From: H111-94 sp034436045
GTDB taxonomy: Bacteria > Chloroflexota > Ktedonobacteria > Ktedonobacterales > Ktedonobacteraceae
NCBI GenBank assembly: GCA_034436045.1
Contig: DAOTVZ010000125.1
Location: forward strand, 1 to 16,157
Length of the DNA stretch: 16,157 nucleotides
Direction: 5' to 3'
In this document: positions 1-6,012 of the stretch, in pieces
Numbering within the stretch: position 1 is the first letter of the stretch
Layout of the letters: each line of letters starts with the position of its first letter
The notes under the pieces: generated by a model
Databases searched by the model: none
What the model saw: only the letters and a program-made list of their open reading frames with translations
Told to the model about the DNA's origin: nothing
Made by a program: the position numbers and the translations under genes

Positions 1-75
1 CAGTACGGCAGTATTGAGAGTGAGGAGTACGAAGAGGCGGGAACGCATATCCGGGGTCACATGCCTGCTAATCAT
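1..75 (-). CDS. Possible exported protein, N-terminus only (runs off the window)
   Basis: A minus-strand reading frame starts at the ATG at 75 and stays open to the window edge (25 codons). The first residues are MISRHVTPDMRSRLFVLLTL: a short basic stretch and then a hydrophobic run, as in a signal peptide or membrane anchor. The start at 75 is preferred because AGGGGG (86-81) lies five bases upstream. An in-frame ATG at 48 has no good ribosome site. The gene follows the sedolisin terminator in the same direction, so it is probably transcribed separately. A small hairpin (arms 98-104 and 109-115) lies just upstream. Only 25 residues are visible, so no family can be named. Confidence 0.4.
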   Translation of the reverse strand, partial: MISRHVTPDMRSRLFVLLTLNTAVL

Positions 76-134
76 AGCGGCCCCCTGATGGTGTTCCAGC
101 GCGTCCCAACGCGCTCACGCCAGCTACGCGCCTG

Positions 135-169
135 AAAAAAGTGATGGGCGACCGCCATGGTCGCCCATC
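135..169 (-). terminator. Intrinsic terminator of the sedolisin gene
   Basis: A perfect 11-bp stem (arms 143-153 and 159-169) with a 5-base loop is followed, on the minus strand, by six T residues (complement of 135-140). It lies 25 bases after the sedolisin stop codon. Stem, loop, T-tract and direction all fit a Rho-independent terminator. Confidence 0.9.
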
Positions 170-193
170 GTCGTTGCTTGAGATCAGCCTTGT

Positions 194-1387
194 TTAGAAT
201 GCACCAACTCCATTGGGGGTGCCCCAACCGGTGGGGCCGTTGTAGCCAGGACCGGCGTTGCACAGGTAGTTACCACAGTCACCATTCGACCCGGTAGTGA
301 TATTATTTAGATCACTGGTATGACTGTAGATGTAGGAGGCCCCGTCAATGTTGAGGCTCTGCGCGTTGCCTGCCAGCGCATACACACTGGCAATAATGGG
401 GGACGAAACACTGGTGCCGCCGAAGACCATCCAGCCGCTCTGCCCCTGGTCGGGCACGCTATCATAGACCGCCACGCCCGTATTCGGATCGGCAACAGCG
501 GCGACGTCGGCGACAGTACGCATGGAGCAGCCGGAATCGGTCTGCCAGGAGGGTTTGGCAATATACTGACTGCACCCACTCCCGCCTTCGCTCCAGGCCT
601 GTTCAGACCAACCACGACTGGAAGAACTGTCCTGATAGAGAGACGTGCCCCCAACCGCAATCACCGTGCTGAATACCGAAGGGGCAGCTGTACCATAGCC
701 ACTGTCACCCGTACTGGCGGTAATGGCAATGCCTGGATGATCGTATGCAGAGGCGTAGGTGGTTTCGCTGGAGTCCTCGTTGCCACCATAGCTATTGCTA
801 ATGGCATTGGCCCCCAGTTTGGCCGCCGTGTTCACGGAAGCCGCCAGGTCTGAGAAATTCGCGGAACTGGCCTCAACCAGCAGGATGTGACAGTTAGGAC
901 AGATCGCGCTCACCATGTCGAGGTCGAGCGAGATTTCGCCATCCCAACCGCTATCCTGCGGCGGATAGTTCGTGCCGCCATTCTCATCCACCTTTTTGAA
1001 GCAGCCATTATCTGTTGTGCAAGGTGGCAAGTTGAACTGTGAGCGGTAGACCGCCAGATCAGACTCCGCGTTCGGATCATCATATGCATCAACGATGGCT
1101 ACCGTCTGGCCCTGACCGGCAGTGGCTGAGGGCAGATTGTACGCGGATTGAAGATCGCCTGGCCCGAAACCAGAGACACCAGCCGCGTTGTGCGGCAACA
1201 CTTGCGGGTTCAGAACCATCTGAGCAAGACAACGGACTTGACCGACGGCAGCGGTCCCACACACATCCTGAGTTTCGACGCGCTGGCCCTGTAGTACCGC
1301 TGACCGGGCAAAGGCACGTGGACTTGTGCCAACAGCGAGGATGGACAGAAGAGCAAACAGGCTGAGAACTAGTGTCAGTCTTCTCAA
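194..1387 (-). CDS. Secreted serine-carboxyl peptidase (sedolisin, family S53), short-prodomain type
   Basis: A protein of 397 residues predicted to be an exported endopeptidase. Residues 1-27 form a signal peptide: basic MRR, a hydrophobic core, then an AFA-type cleavage site. The sedolisin catalytic set is visible: Glu151 and Asp155 (GEISLD), the oxyanion Asp228 (STGDSG) and the nucleophile Ser326 (GGTSVSSP). The C-terminal calcium-site region is around NNITTGSNG (361-369), where Asn362 stands in place of the usual Asp. Classical sedolisins carry a propeptide of nearly 200 residues; here only about 50 separate the signal peptide from the catalytic core. Several cysteines (for example 43, 53, 123, 129, 163, 166, 272, 287, 371, 376) fit an exported, disulfide-bonded enzyme. 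The chosen start is the TTG at 1387, because AAAGGGG lies six bases upstream and translation then begins directly with the signal peptide. A longer frame from the TTG at 1417 lacks this. Sedolisins usually act at acid pH; the substrate here is unknown. Confidence 0.92.
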   Translation of the reverse strand: MRRLTLVLSLFALLSILAVGTSPRAFARSAVLQGQRVETQDVCGTAAVGQVRCLAQMVLNPQVLPHNAAGVSGFGPGDLQSAYNLPSATAGQGQTVAIVDAYDDPNAESDLAVYRSQFNLPPCTTDNGCFKKVDENGGTNYPPQDSGWDGEISLDLDMVSAICPNCHILLVEASSANFSDLAASVNTAAKLGANAISNSYGGNEDSSETTYASAYDHPGIAITASTGDSGYGTAAPSVFSTVIAVGGTSLYQDSSSSRGWSEQAWSEGGSGCSQYIAKPSWQTDSGCSMRTVADVAAVADPNTGVAVYDSVPDQGQSGWMVFGGTSVSSPIIASVYALAGNAQSLNIDGASYIYSHTSDLNNITTGSNGDCGNYLCNAGPGYNGPTGWGTPNGVGAF

Positions 1388-1393
1388 GCAGAA

Positions 1394-1400
1394 CCCCTTT
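1394..1400 (-). promoter_or_regulatory. Ribosome binding site that fixes the sedolisin TTG start
   Basis: AAAGGGG on the minus strand lies six bases before the TTG at 1387. It selects this TTG over the in-frame TTG at 1417, and it places the signal peptide at the protein N-terminus. Confidence 0.6.
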
Positions 1401-1418
1401 CCAGGGAGATACAACAAC

Positions 1419-1440
1419 GCAGGCTATGTATATAGCCTGC
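1419..1440. promoter_or_regulatory. Perfect inverted repeat in the sedolisin leader
   Basis: A 9-base inverted repeat (GCAGGCTAT and ATAGCCTGC) has a 4-base centre. It lies 32-53 bases upstream of the sedolisin start codon. It could be a repressor operator or an mRNA leader hairpin. No T-tract follows in either direction, so it is not a terminator. Function is inferred from position only. Confidence 0.5.
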
Positions 1441-1445
1441 TTGAT

Positions 1446-1490
1446 TTTATATGTAGCTCATCTATTTTCGGGGAAATGGCTACATATAAA
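1446..1490. promoter_or_regulatory. 12-base inverted repeat with TATA-containing arms, upstream of sedolisin
   Basis: Perfect 12-base arms, TTTATATGTAGC (1446-1457) and GCTACATATAAA (1479-1490), are separated by 21 bases. The arms include TATA-like hexamers that could act as -10 elements on either strand, but no convincing -35 was found at normal spacing. With the repeat at 1419-1440 it forms a two-palindrome control region for the peptidase gene. The 21-base gap puts equivalent arm positions 33 bases apart, about three helical turns, which suits two dimers binding the same DNA face. Confidence 0.45.
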
Positions 1491-1979
1491 TGCTACGGGA
1501 ACAACAGTGTGATAGTAAGAGAGTAAATAGTGTTATTAAGCGATTTAGCATGCATCATCGCTCTGTCTGATAAACACATCTTACTCTTACCTTAAGTATA
1601 AGGATAATCTAAACTGAGGTCAATATCTTATAACATAAGCGTTCTTGATTGCTATTAATAGTGGAGCATCGCAAGCCAGATGAGTTCGCCTGCTTGCCTG
1701 CTACAAGTGGTACTTATTGGCTATGCACTGCGGTGAAAATGAGCGGCAAAGTATGTAAAAATGCACGGCGATCCCTCAACAATACGCGGTTTATGGCGTC
1801 ACATTACCTTAAGGAAATCTCCTGAGTCCATTATAAGATGGGGATAGTGGCACATGGAGAATGTTTTTGCACAAAAAAAAACAGGGTACTCCTGCGGGTT
1901 GCCTCACTATATGCAACTGACGAGCAGTCTCTCATTATAGAGGTAATTCGCACGAGTGCCTCGTATGCAAGTATAGCCA
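1491..1979. other. Intergenic stretch without a recognisable gene
   Basis: AT-rich, non-coding in appearance. It holds weak symmetries only: GTAAGAG (1515-1521) facing CTCTTAC (1584-1590), a CTATTAATAG palindrome near 1655, and TTACCTTAAG occurring twice (near 1588 and 1806). Short open frames at 1831-2043 (minus) and 1838-2038 (plus) lie opposite each other, run through the hairpin at 1980-2028 and resemble no protein, so they are not called. No promoter or RNA gene could be assigned. Confidence 0.5.
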
Positions 1980-2028
1980 GCAGGGCGAGGGCAGGGCAAC
2001 CACCAGGCTTGCTCTGCCCTCGCCCTGC
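1980..2028. repeat. Long GC-rich hairpin, likely a dispersed palindromic repeat
   Basis: Perfect 15-base arms (1980-1994 and 2014-2028) continue inwards for five more pairs with one G-T wobble, leaving a 9-base loop. On the plus strand it is followed by AAAAAA; on the minus strand the T-run lies before the hairpin, not after it. It is therefore not a normal intrinsic terminator for the siroheme dehydrogenase gene that ends at 2114, although it could slow polymerase or protect the mRNA 3' end. Size and GC content contrast with the AT-rich surroundings and suggest a REP- or MITE-like element. Confidence 0.6.
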
Positions 2029-2113
2029 AAAAAATTGACGCACATACGTTCTGCAAGGACGATTGGTCTGAGCCGTACAGCGCTATTGTGCGTTGCATGA
2101 TTACTGGTTTTAC

Positions 2114-2809
2114 TCAGACCGCCTCTACTTTATCTAGAAACTCGTCGGCAATGACCTCGGCACTGACCGGTACTTGATGATGGGCCAGCAACTGTGCGGC
2201 CTGCTCAACTGCCTGCCGCTCATGGCCTTCGCTCAACTGCGTAAGAATATCCGAACTGAAGAAAGCACCGAAGAACTCGTCGCGCTGTGCGTAGGAGACC
2301 TGATGTCGTCGTAAATGCGCACGTACACAGGCCGCCAGCCGAATGTAGCGCCCGTAGGCAGGCGGAAAGAGTACTTCCAGTTGCTGGCGAATGCGTTTCG
2401 CCAGCCCTGGGCTGGCCCCCTCGGTCGAGACGGCGATAGTCAACTGGTCACGGCGCAGAATGGATGGGACAATAAAGTTGCAACGCGCAGGCACATCCAC
2501 AATGTTGACAAGCTGATTGCGCTCCTGTCCTTCCTGCCAGATGGCCTCGATCAACTGCGGATCGGCGGTCGTGGCGACCACGACAAACGCACCTGCCAGA
2601 TCACCCACCTGGTAAGCTTTTGGCAGCAGCGTGAGTTCACCACGCTGCGCCATCGCCTGTAATTCAGTACAAAATTCGGGGCTAATAACCGTCACCTGTG
2701 CCCCACTGCTCTGCAACGCTCTGGCCTTCGTGGCGGCAACCTCGTCGCCACCAACGACTACCGCCTTGCGACCCCGAATATCAAGCATAATTGGATAATA
2801 TTGCGGCAT
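2114..2809 (-). CDS. Precorrin-2 dehydrogenase (siroheme synthase, Met8/CysG N-terminal type)
   Basis: A protein of 231 residues. It oxidises precorrin-2 to sirohydrochlorin with NAD in siroheme synthesis; some family members also insert the iron. The N-terminal Rossmann fold shows VVVGGDEVAATKA (17-29). The family signature follows: NIVDVPARCNFIVPS (102-116) with Asp105 at the catalytic position, then STEGASPGLAKRIR (128-141) with the conserved Ser133. The rest is the helical C-terminal part. The uroporphyrinogen methyltransferase domain of full CysG is absent, so a separate methyltransferase must exist elsewhere. The start at 2809 gives the usual family N-terminus (MPQYYPIMLDIRGRKAVVVG) with GGGAG nine bases upstream; the frame extends further but only into the end of cysI. 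It starts 28 bases after the cysI stop and is probably co-transcribed with it. Confidence 0.93.
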   Translation of the reverse strand: MPQYYPIMLDIRGRKAVVVGGDEVAATKARALQSSGAQVTVISPEFCTELQAMAQRGELTLLPKAYQVGDLAGAFVVVATTADPQLIEAIWQEGQERNQLVNIVDVPARCNFIVPSILRRDQLTIAVSTEGASPGLAKRIRQQLEVLFPPAYGRYIRLAACVRAHLRRHQVSYAQRDEFFGAFFSSDILTQLSEGHERQAVEQAAQLLAHHQVPVSAEVIADEFLDKVEAV

Positions 2810-2837
2810 CCTGCATTTCTCCCAGCCAGACGCATAA

Positions 2838-4598
2838 CTAATCAGCGGCGGTGACAGAGACCAGCCTATCGACCCGTTCGCGCAGGGCCTCCACACCGAG
2901 ACGGTGGCAGAAATCGCCAAAGCTCTCCTGCGGATTGCGCTCCGCCTGCCAGAGTTGCAACAGTGGGCGAACGGTAGCTGCCAGTTGTGTGAGGTGGACG
3001 GACGGTGCGTAAAGCTGGTTCATGCGCATGTTAGCCCGGTCGCCACCAACATAGATGTGGTAGTAGTCTTTCGTGCGTCCGACGAAGCCGATATCGCCCA
3101 TATACGGACGCGCACAACCATTGGGGCAGCCGGTCATACGCACGCTCAACGGCTCATCGGCCAGCCCCAGTTGGCGCAGGTCGGCCTCTATCTGTCGTAT
3201 CACAGAGGGCAGGACGCGCTCGGCCTCCGCCAGCGCCAGGCCGCAAGTGGGCAACGCCGGACAGGCCATTGCAAAACGATACGCTCCGGCGGCCTCTGGC
3301 TCGATAGCAATACCATATTTCTTCAGTTGGGTCTCTACTGCCGCTTTCTGCTCCTCCGCGATATCTGCGAGCAGAATGTTTTGCTGCGGAGTCAATCTGA
3401 TTGCTGGTTTAAACTGCGCGATGACCTGACGCAGGCCGGTCTTCAAACGGTGTGTCTCTGTGTCGCGCACCCGTCCATTCTCCACGTGCAGTCCGAGATA
3501 CCAGCGTCCGTCATGCTGCCGATGCCAGCCCAGGTGATCCTCTACATTATGTACATCAAGCGGACTCGCAGCGCTCAGCTTGCGACCCAGGCGCTGCTCT
3601 ACCTCGTTGCGGAACCAATCGGTGCCGCGCTCCTCGACTACGTACTTCATGCGCGCGTGCTTGCGATTCTGGCGGTCGCCGTAGTCACGCTGCACTGTTA
3701 CAATCGTTTCAACCACCGATAGCACGTCATCCGGCGTGATATCGCAGAGTGGCGTAGCCAGGCGCGGATACGTTTCTTTCTTGCCATGTGTCATGCCCAT
3801 GCTACCACCGATAATGACTGTAAAGCCCCGCAGACTGCCCTGCTCGGTGCGCGCGATCAAGCCGATATCCTGGGTAAACACGTCGATGCAGTTATCGTGT
3901 GGGAAAGCAATACCGATCTTGAATTTGCGTGGCAGGTAGGTTGGGCCGTAGATTGGCTCTACCTCCGGCTCATCGCTGCCTCCGCCGACCTCCTGCATCT
4001 TTTCGCCATCCACCCAGATTTCGTGATACGCACGACTGCGCGGGGCAAGATGCATCGCTATCTGGCGTGCAATCGCCTGTACCTGTGCGTGTGCCTCGTC
4101 ATCCTCTAGAGCAGGGCAGGCCATCACGTTGCGGTTCACATCGCCGCAAGCCGATTGCGTTGAGAGCAGGGCCATGTTAATCTCGTGAATGGTCGCGTGC
4201 AGGTTGCCCTTCAAGACGCCATGAAGCTGAATGCTCTGGCGTGTCGTGAAGCGCAGAGAGCCATTGCCGTAGCGCTCCGCCAGTTCATCTTCAACCAGGT
4301 ATTGCTCTGCGGTCAATGAGCCGCCGGGGATGCGCGAGCGAATCATGAACTGATAGGCTTTCTCCACTCCCTGGGCCTTACGCTCCTGACGCGCATCGCG
4401 GTTTTCCTGTTGATAGGTGCCGTGAAACTTGAGCAACTGAACCTGGGCCTCCGAGAAATGCGACGTGGGCTGTGCTAACTCCTCGACAATCTGCCCACGC
4501 AAAAAATGGCTCTCCGCCTTGATATGCTCAACTTTACTGCCATGGCCTACACCGAGAGAAAGAAGCGTATGCACATCATCATGTTGCTCTGTTGCCAT
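2838..4598 (-). CDS. cysI: Assimilatory sulfite reductase, hemoprotein (beta) subunit
   Basis: A protein of 586 residues, about the normal length for CysI. It reduces sulfite to sulfide with six electrons, using siroheme coupled to a 4Fe-4S cluster. The cluster cysteines are visible as Cys446-x5-Cys452 (ACPALPTCG) and Cys491-x3-Cys495 (TGCPNGCARP). Substrate and siroheme residues typical of the family appear in LRFTTRQ (115-121), CGDVNRNV (151-158, with Arg156) and LPRKFKIGIA (222-231, with Lys225 and Lys227). Overall it reads like the Bacillus CysI sequence. A nitrite reductase of the same superfamily is less likely. The start at 4598 has AAGGAG upstream; the longer frame to 4673 is leader RNA. 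No CysJ flavoprotein is present in the window, so electrons may come from ferredoxin or a distant CysJ. The downstream dehydrogenase supplies its siroheme. Confidence 0.94.
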   Translation of the reverse strand: MATEQHDDVHTLLSLGVGHGSKVEHIKAESHFLRGQIVEELAQPTSHFSEAQVQLLKFHGTYQQENRDARQERKAQGVEKAYQFMIRSRIPGGSLTAEQYLVEDELAERYGNGSLRFTTRQSIQLHGVLKGNLHATIHEINMALLSTQSACGDVNRNVMACPALEDDEAHAQVQAIARQIAMHLAPRSRAYHEIWVDGEKMQEVGGGSDEPEVEPIYGPTYLPRKFKIGIAFPHDNCIDVFTQDIGLIARTEQGSLRGFTVIIGGSMGMTHGKKETYPRLATPLCDITPDDVLSVVETIVTVQRDYGDRQNRKHARMKYVVEERGTDWFRNEVEQRLGRKLSAASPLDVHNVEDHLGWHRQHDGRWYLGLHVENGRVRDTETHRLKTGLRQVIAQFKPAIRLTPQQNILLADIAEEQKAAVETQLKKYGIAIEPEAAGAYRFAMACPALPTCGLALAEAERVLPSVIRQIEADLRQLGLADEPLSVRMTGCPNGCARPYMGDIGFVGRTKDYYHIYVGGDRANMRMNQLYAPSVHLTQLAATVRPLLQLWQAERNPQESFGDFCHRLGVEALRERVDRLVSVTAAD

Positions 4599-4703
4599 AT
4601 TGTCTGTCTCTCCTTCGTAAATGCAGTACATGCGAGCCGTCGGTACACCCCTGGTACATTGCGCGGAGTTCAAGCCACCTTGCTGACCGCTCTCACCGGC
4701 TTA

Positions 4704-4727
4704 TTGTTGATATTATAGATCAACAAA
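4704..4727 (-). promoter_or_regulatory. Palindromic operator candidate downstream of the cysI promoter
   Basis: A perfect 8-base inverted repeat, TTGTTGAT-N7-ATCAACAA (4704-4726), preceded on the minus strand by one more T (4727). It begins 20 bases after the cysI -10 box, so it lies in the early transcribed region. Its centre also reads TATAAT on the minus strand, a possible second -10 without a good -35. The minus-strand 9-mer TTTGTTGAT recurs at the same offset from the DUF4395 promoter (see 12868-12888), which favours a real binding site. Confidence 0.6.
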
Positions 4728-4747
4728 CATAACATCTTATCACTCTA

Positions 4748-4777
4748 ACTATAGGAGAGATCAGGCCACCTTGTCAA
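4748..4777 (-). promoter_or_regulatory. Sigma-70-type promoter of the cysI operon
   Basis: On the minus strand TTGACA (4777-4772) and TATAGT (4753-4748) are separated by 18 bases. Transcription would start near 4741 and leave a leader of about 143 bases before the cysI ATG. The -35 is a perfect consensus match. Confidence 0.75.
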
Positions 4778-4942
4778 CCCCCAGACATACGTCAGCAGGG
4801 GTTGCGCAGAAATATATGAAGAATAGCCATATTCCCTCACCTTTTTTTCTCATTCTTGTTCAGCATATAGCGGCTCTTTCGTTTATAGAGAGCGAAGAGG
4901 AAATAATTTGCCACAAGAAGACATAAAGATAGAGGCGCGACC

Positions 4943-5884
4943 ATGTTTTGTCCAAATTGTCATATGATGCGAGAAGATAGTCCGGCGGCTTGCCCTTATT
5001 GCGGAGCCATGTCACCGCGTTCAGGAACACTTCAGGCGGGAAGTTGGGGAGACCAGCCATTTTACACGTTTGAGCAGAGTCCCACCTTTGGAGCTTCACA
5101 GATGGCAAACCAGTTCCAGCAGCAGGAACAGGTAGCACTAGTACCCTATCGGGGCCAAACAGACATGCAGCCCACACCCGTTACGGAGCAGAATGCTACG
5201 CTGCAAGTGATGCCCGCTGCCCTGGGGGCAGGCATACAACTGGCACCTGCCCCGCAACGCCTCGACGAGCCATCTATTGTCTATGTGCCTCCCATGTACA
5301 CAAAACCGCGCCCGATTATTCCGCGCTACCGCATCATCAGCGGCCTGCTCAGTGTGCTGATCGTTGTTGCCCTCCTTTGTACGGGCGCAGGCTACTATGC
5401 AAAAGTCAGTGGCAAGCTCGACGCCTTGCGCATGTTCGTCACTGGTGCCGCGCCCAATAACGTCCCGCCGACGGTCACTGCCACACCAATTGATCCAGGC
5501 GACCAGTTGAATACGATCAGTGCAGCAGCCGTGACCATCTCTTCCGCGACGCTCACCTCGCACCGCGCCCCCAACAATCCTTATTTCGCGGTGCAGGCCG
5601 ACAGCCTCTTCAAAGTCAATCAAACCTTTTATGTCATCTATAACGTGCAAAGCCCCAAGACATCAGGTATCGTCAGCCTGAAATGGTATACCAATTGTCA
5701 GGGTCCGAAGTTCATCAACTGTGTCTTCTATACCGAGACGATCAGCAAACCGCTGGCCGCTAACCCCTCCGGTTACGATGACGGCTACGCCGAGATGCGC
5801 TACTATATGCCAACTCAGGGTAAGGTGGAGCTATACTGGAATAATCAGCTTGCGCAAACCCTCTACTTTGCGGTACGGAACTAA
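4943..5884 (+). CDS. Zinc-ribbon single-pass membrane protein of unknown function
   Basis: A protein of 313 residues, not recognised beyond its architecture. Residues 1-24 form a zinc ribbon with Cys3-x2-Cys6 and Cys17-x2-Cys20 (CPYCG). Residues 25-125 are low-complexity and rich in Gln and Pro. Residues 131-153 form one membrane helix (IISGLLSVLIVVALLCTGAG), with positive charges before it, so the zinc ribbon should be cytoplasmic. After a Pro/Thr-rich linker (170-185), residues 195-313 look like an exported beta-rich domain with Cys252 and Cys260, which could pair. The ATG start has GAGG eight bases upstream. The PrsW-type protease gene begins about 130 bases downstream in the same direction. 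Cytoplasmic zinc module, single helix and outer domain are the layout of zinc-containing anti-sigma factors, but no sigma factor is seen here. Function is unknown. Confidence 0.85.
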   Translation: MFCPNCHMMREDSPAACPYCGAMSPRSGTLQAGSWGDQPFYTFEQSPTFGASQMANQFQQQEQVALVPYRGQTDMQPTPVTEQNATLQVMPAALGAGIQLAPAPQRLDEPSIVYVPPMYTKPRPIIPRYRIISGLLSVLIVVALLCTGAGYYAKVSGKLDALRMFVTGAAPNNVPPTVTATPIDPGDQLNTISAAAVTISSATLTSHRAPNNPYFAVQADSLFKVNQTFYVIYNVQSPKTSGIVSLKWYTNCQGPKFINCVFYTETISKPLAANPSGYDDGYAEMRYYMPTQGKVELYWNNQLAQTLYFAVRN

Positions 5885-5897
5885 ACAGCGCACAGGT

Positions 5898-5927
5898 TTG
5901 ACAATATCAAACTTGCCTCGTTATAAA
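5898..5927 (+). promoter_or_regulatory. Promoter candidate for the PrsW-type protease gene, with overlapping dyad
   Basis: TTGACA (5898-5903) and TATAAA (5922-5927) are 18 bases apart and lie just after the zinc-ribbon stop codon. The -35 box overlaps an inverted repeat, GTTTGA (5896-5901) and TCAAAC (5907-5912), that could bind a repressor or activator. The protease gene can therefore be transcribed separately from the zinc-ribbon gene. Confidence 0.65.
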
Positions 5928-5943
5928 AAACAGAACACAACTC

Positions 5944-5971
5944 TTGCTGGCCGTATCCGTATCTTTATAAA
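5944..5971 (+). promoter_or_regulatory. Second, weaker promoter candidate for the PrsW-type gene
   Basis: TTGCTG (5944-5949) and TATAAA (5966-5971) have a 16-base spacer and lie about 40 bases upstream of the protease start. The -35 match is poorer than that of the promoter at 5898. Confidence 0.35.
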
Positions 5972-5998
5972 AAAGGCACAGCAAAGAAATCGCAAAGA

Positions 5999-6003
5999 AA
6001 AGG
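5999..6003 (+). promoter_or_regulatory. Ribosome binding site choosing the GTG start of the PrsW-type gene
   Basis: AAAGG lies nine bases before the GTG at 6013 but directly touches the in-frame TTG at 6004, which is too close for initiation. GTG is therefore preferred. Confidence 0.45.
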
Positions 6004-6012
6004 TTGAACATC

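Noticed and set aside
1831..2043. Short open frames on both strands in the gap before the siroheme gene
   Set aside because: They lie opposite each other, run through the palindromic repeat, lack convincing ribosome sites and resemble no protein.
2065..2120. GGTCTGAG/CTCAGACC inverted repeat around the siroheme gene stop as terminator
   Set aside because: Forty bases separate the 8-base arms and no T-run follows.
2904..3722. Open frame of 272 codons on the plus strand
   Set aside because: It lies antisense inside the clear cysI coding sequence and has no family features; it is a shadow frame.
4599..4741. Riboswitch in the cysI leader (SAM or cobalamin type)
   Set aside because: I looked for conserved SAM-I, SAM-II and cobalamin boxes and found none. 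Short direct repeats of TGTACC are not enough.
5138..5650. Minus-strand frame of 170 codons
   Set aside because: Antisense to the zinc-ribbon gene, with no start signal or recognisable motif.
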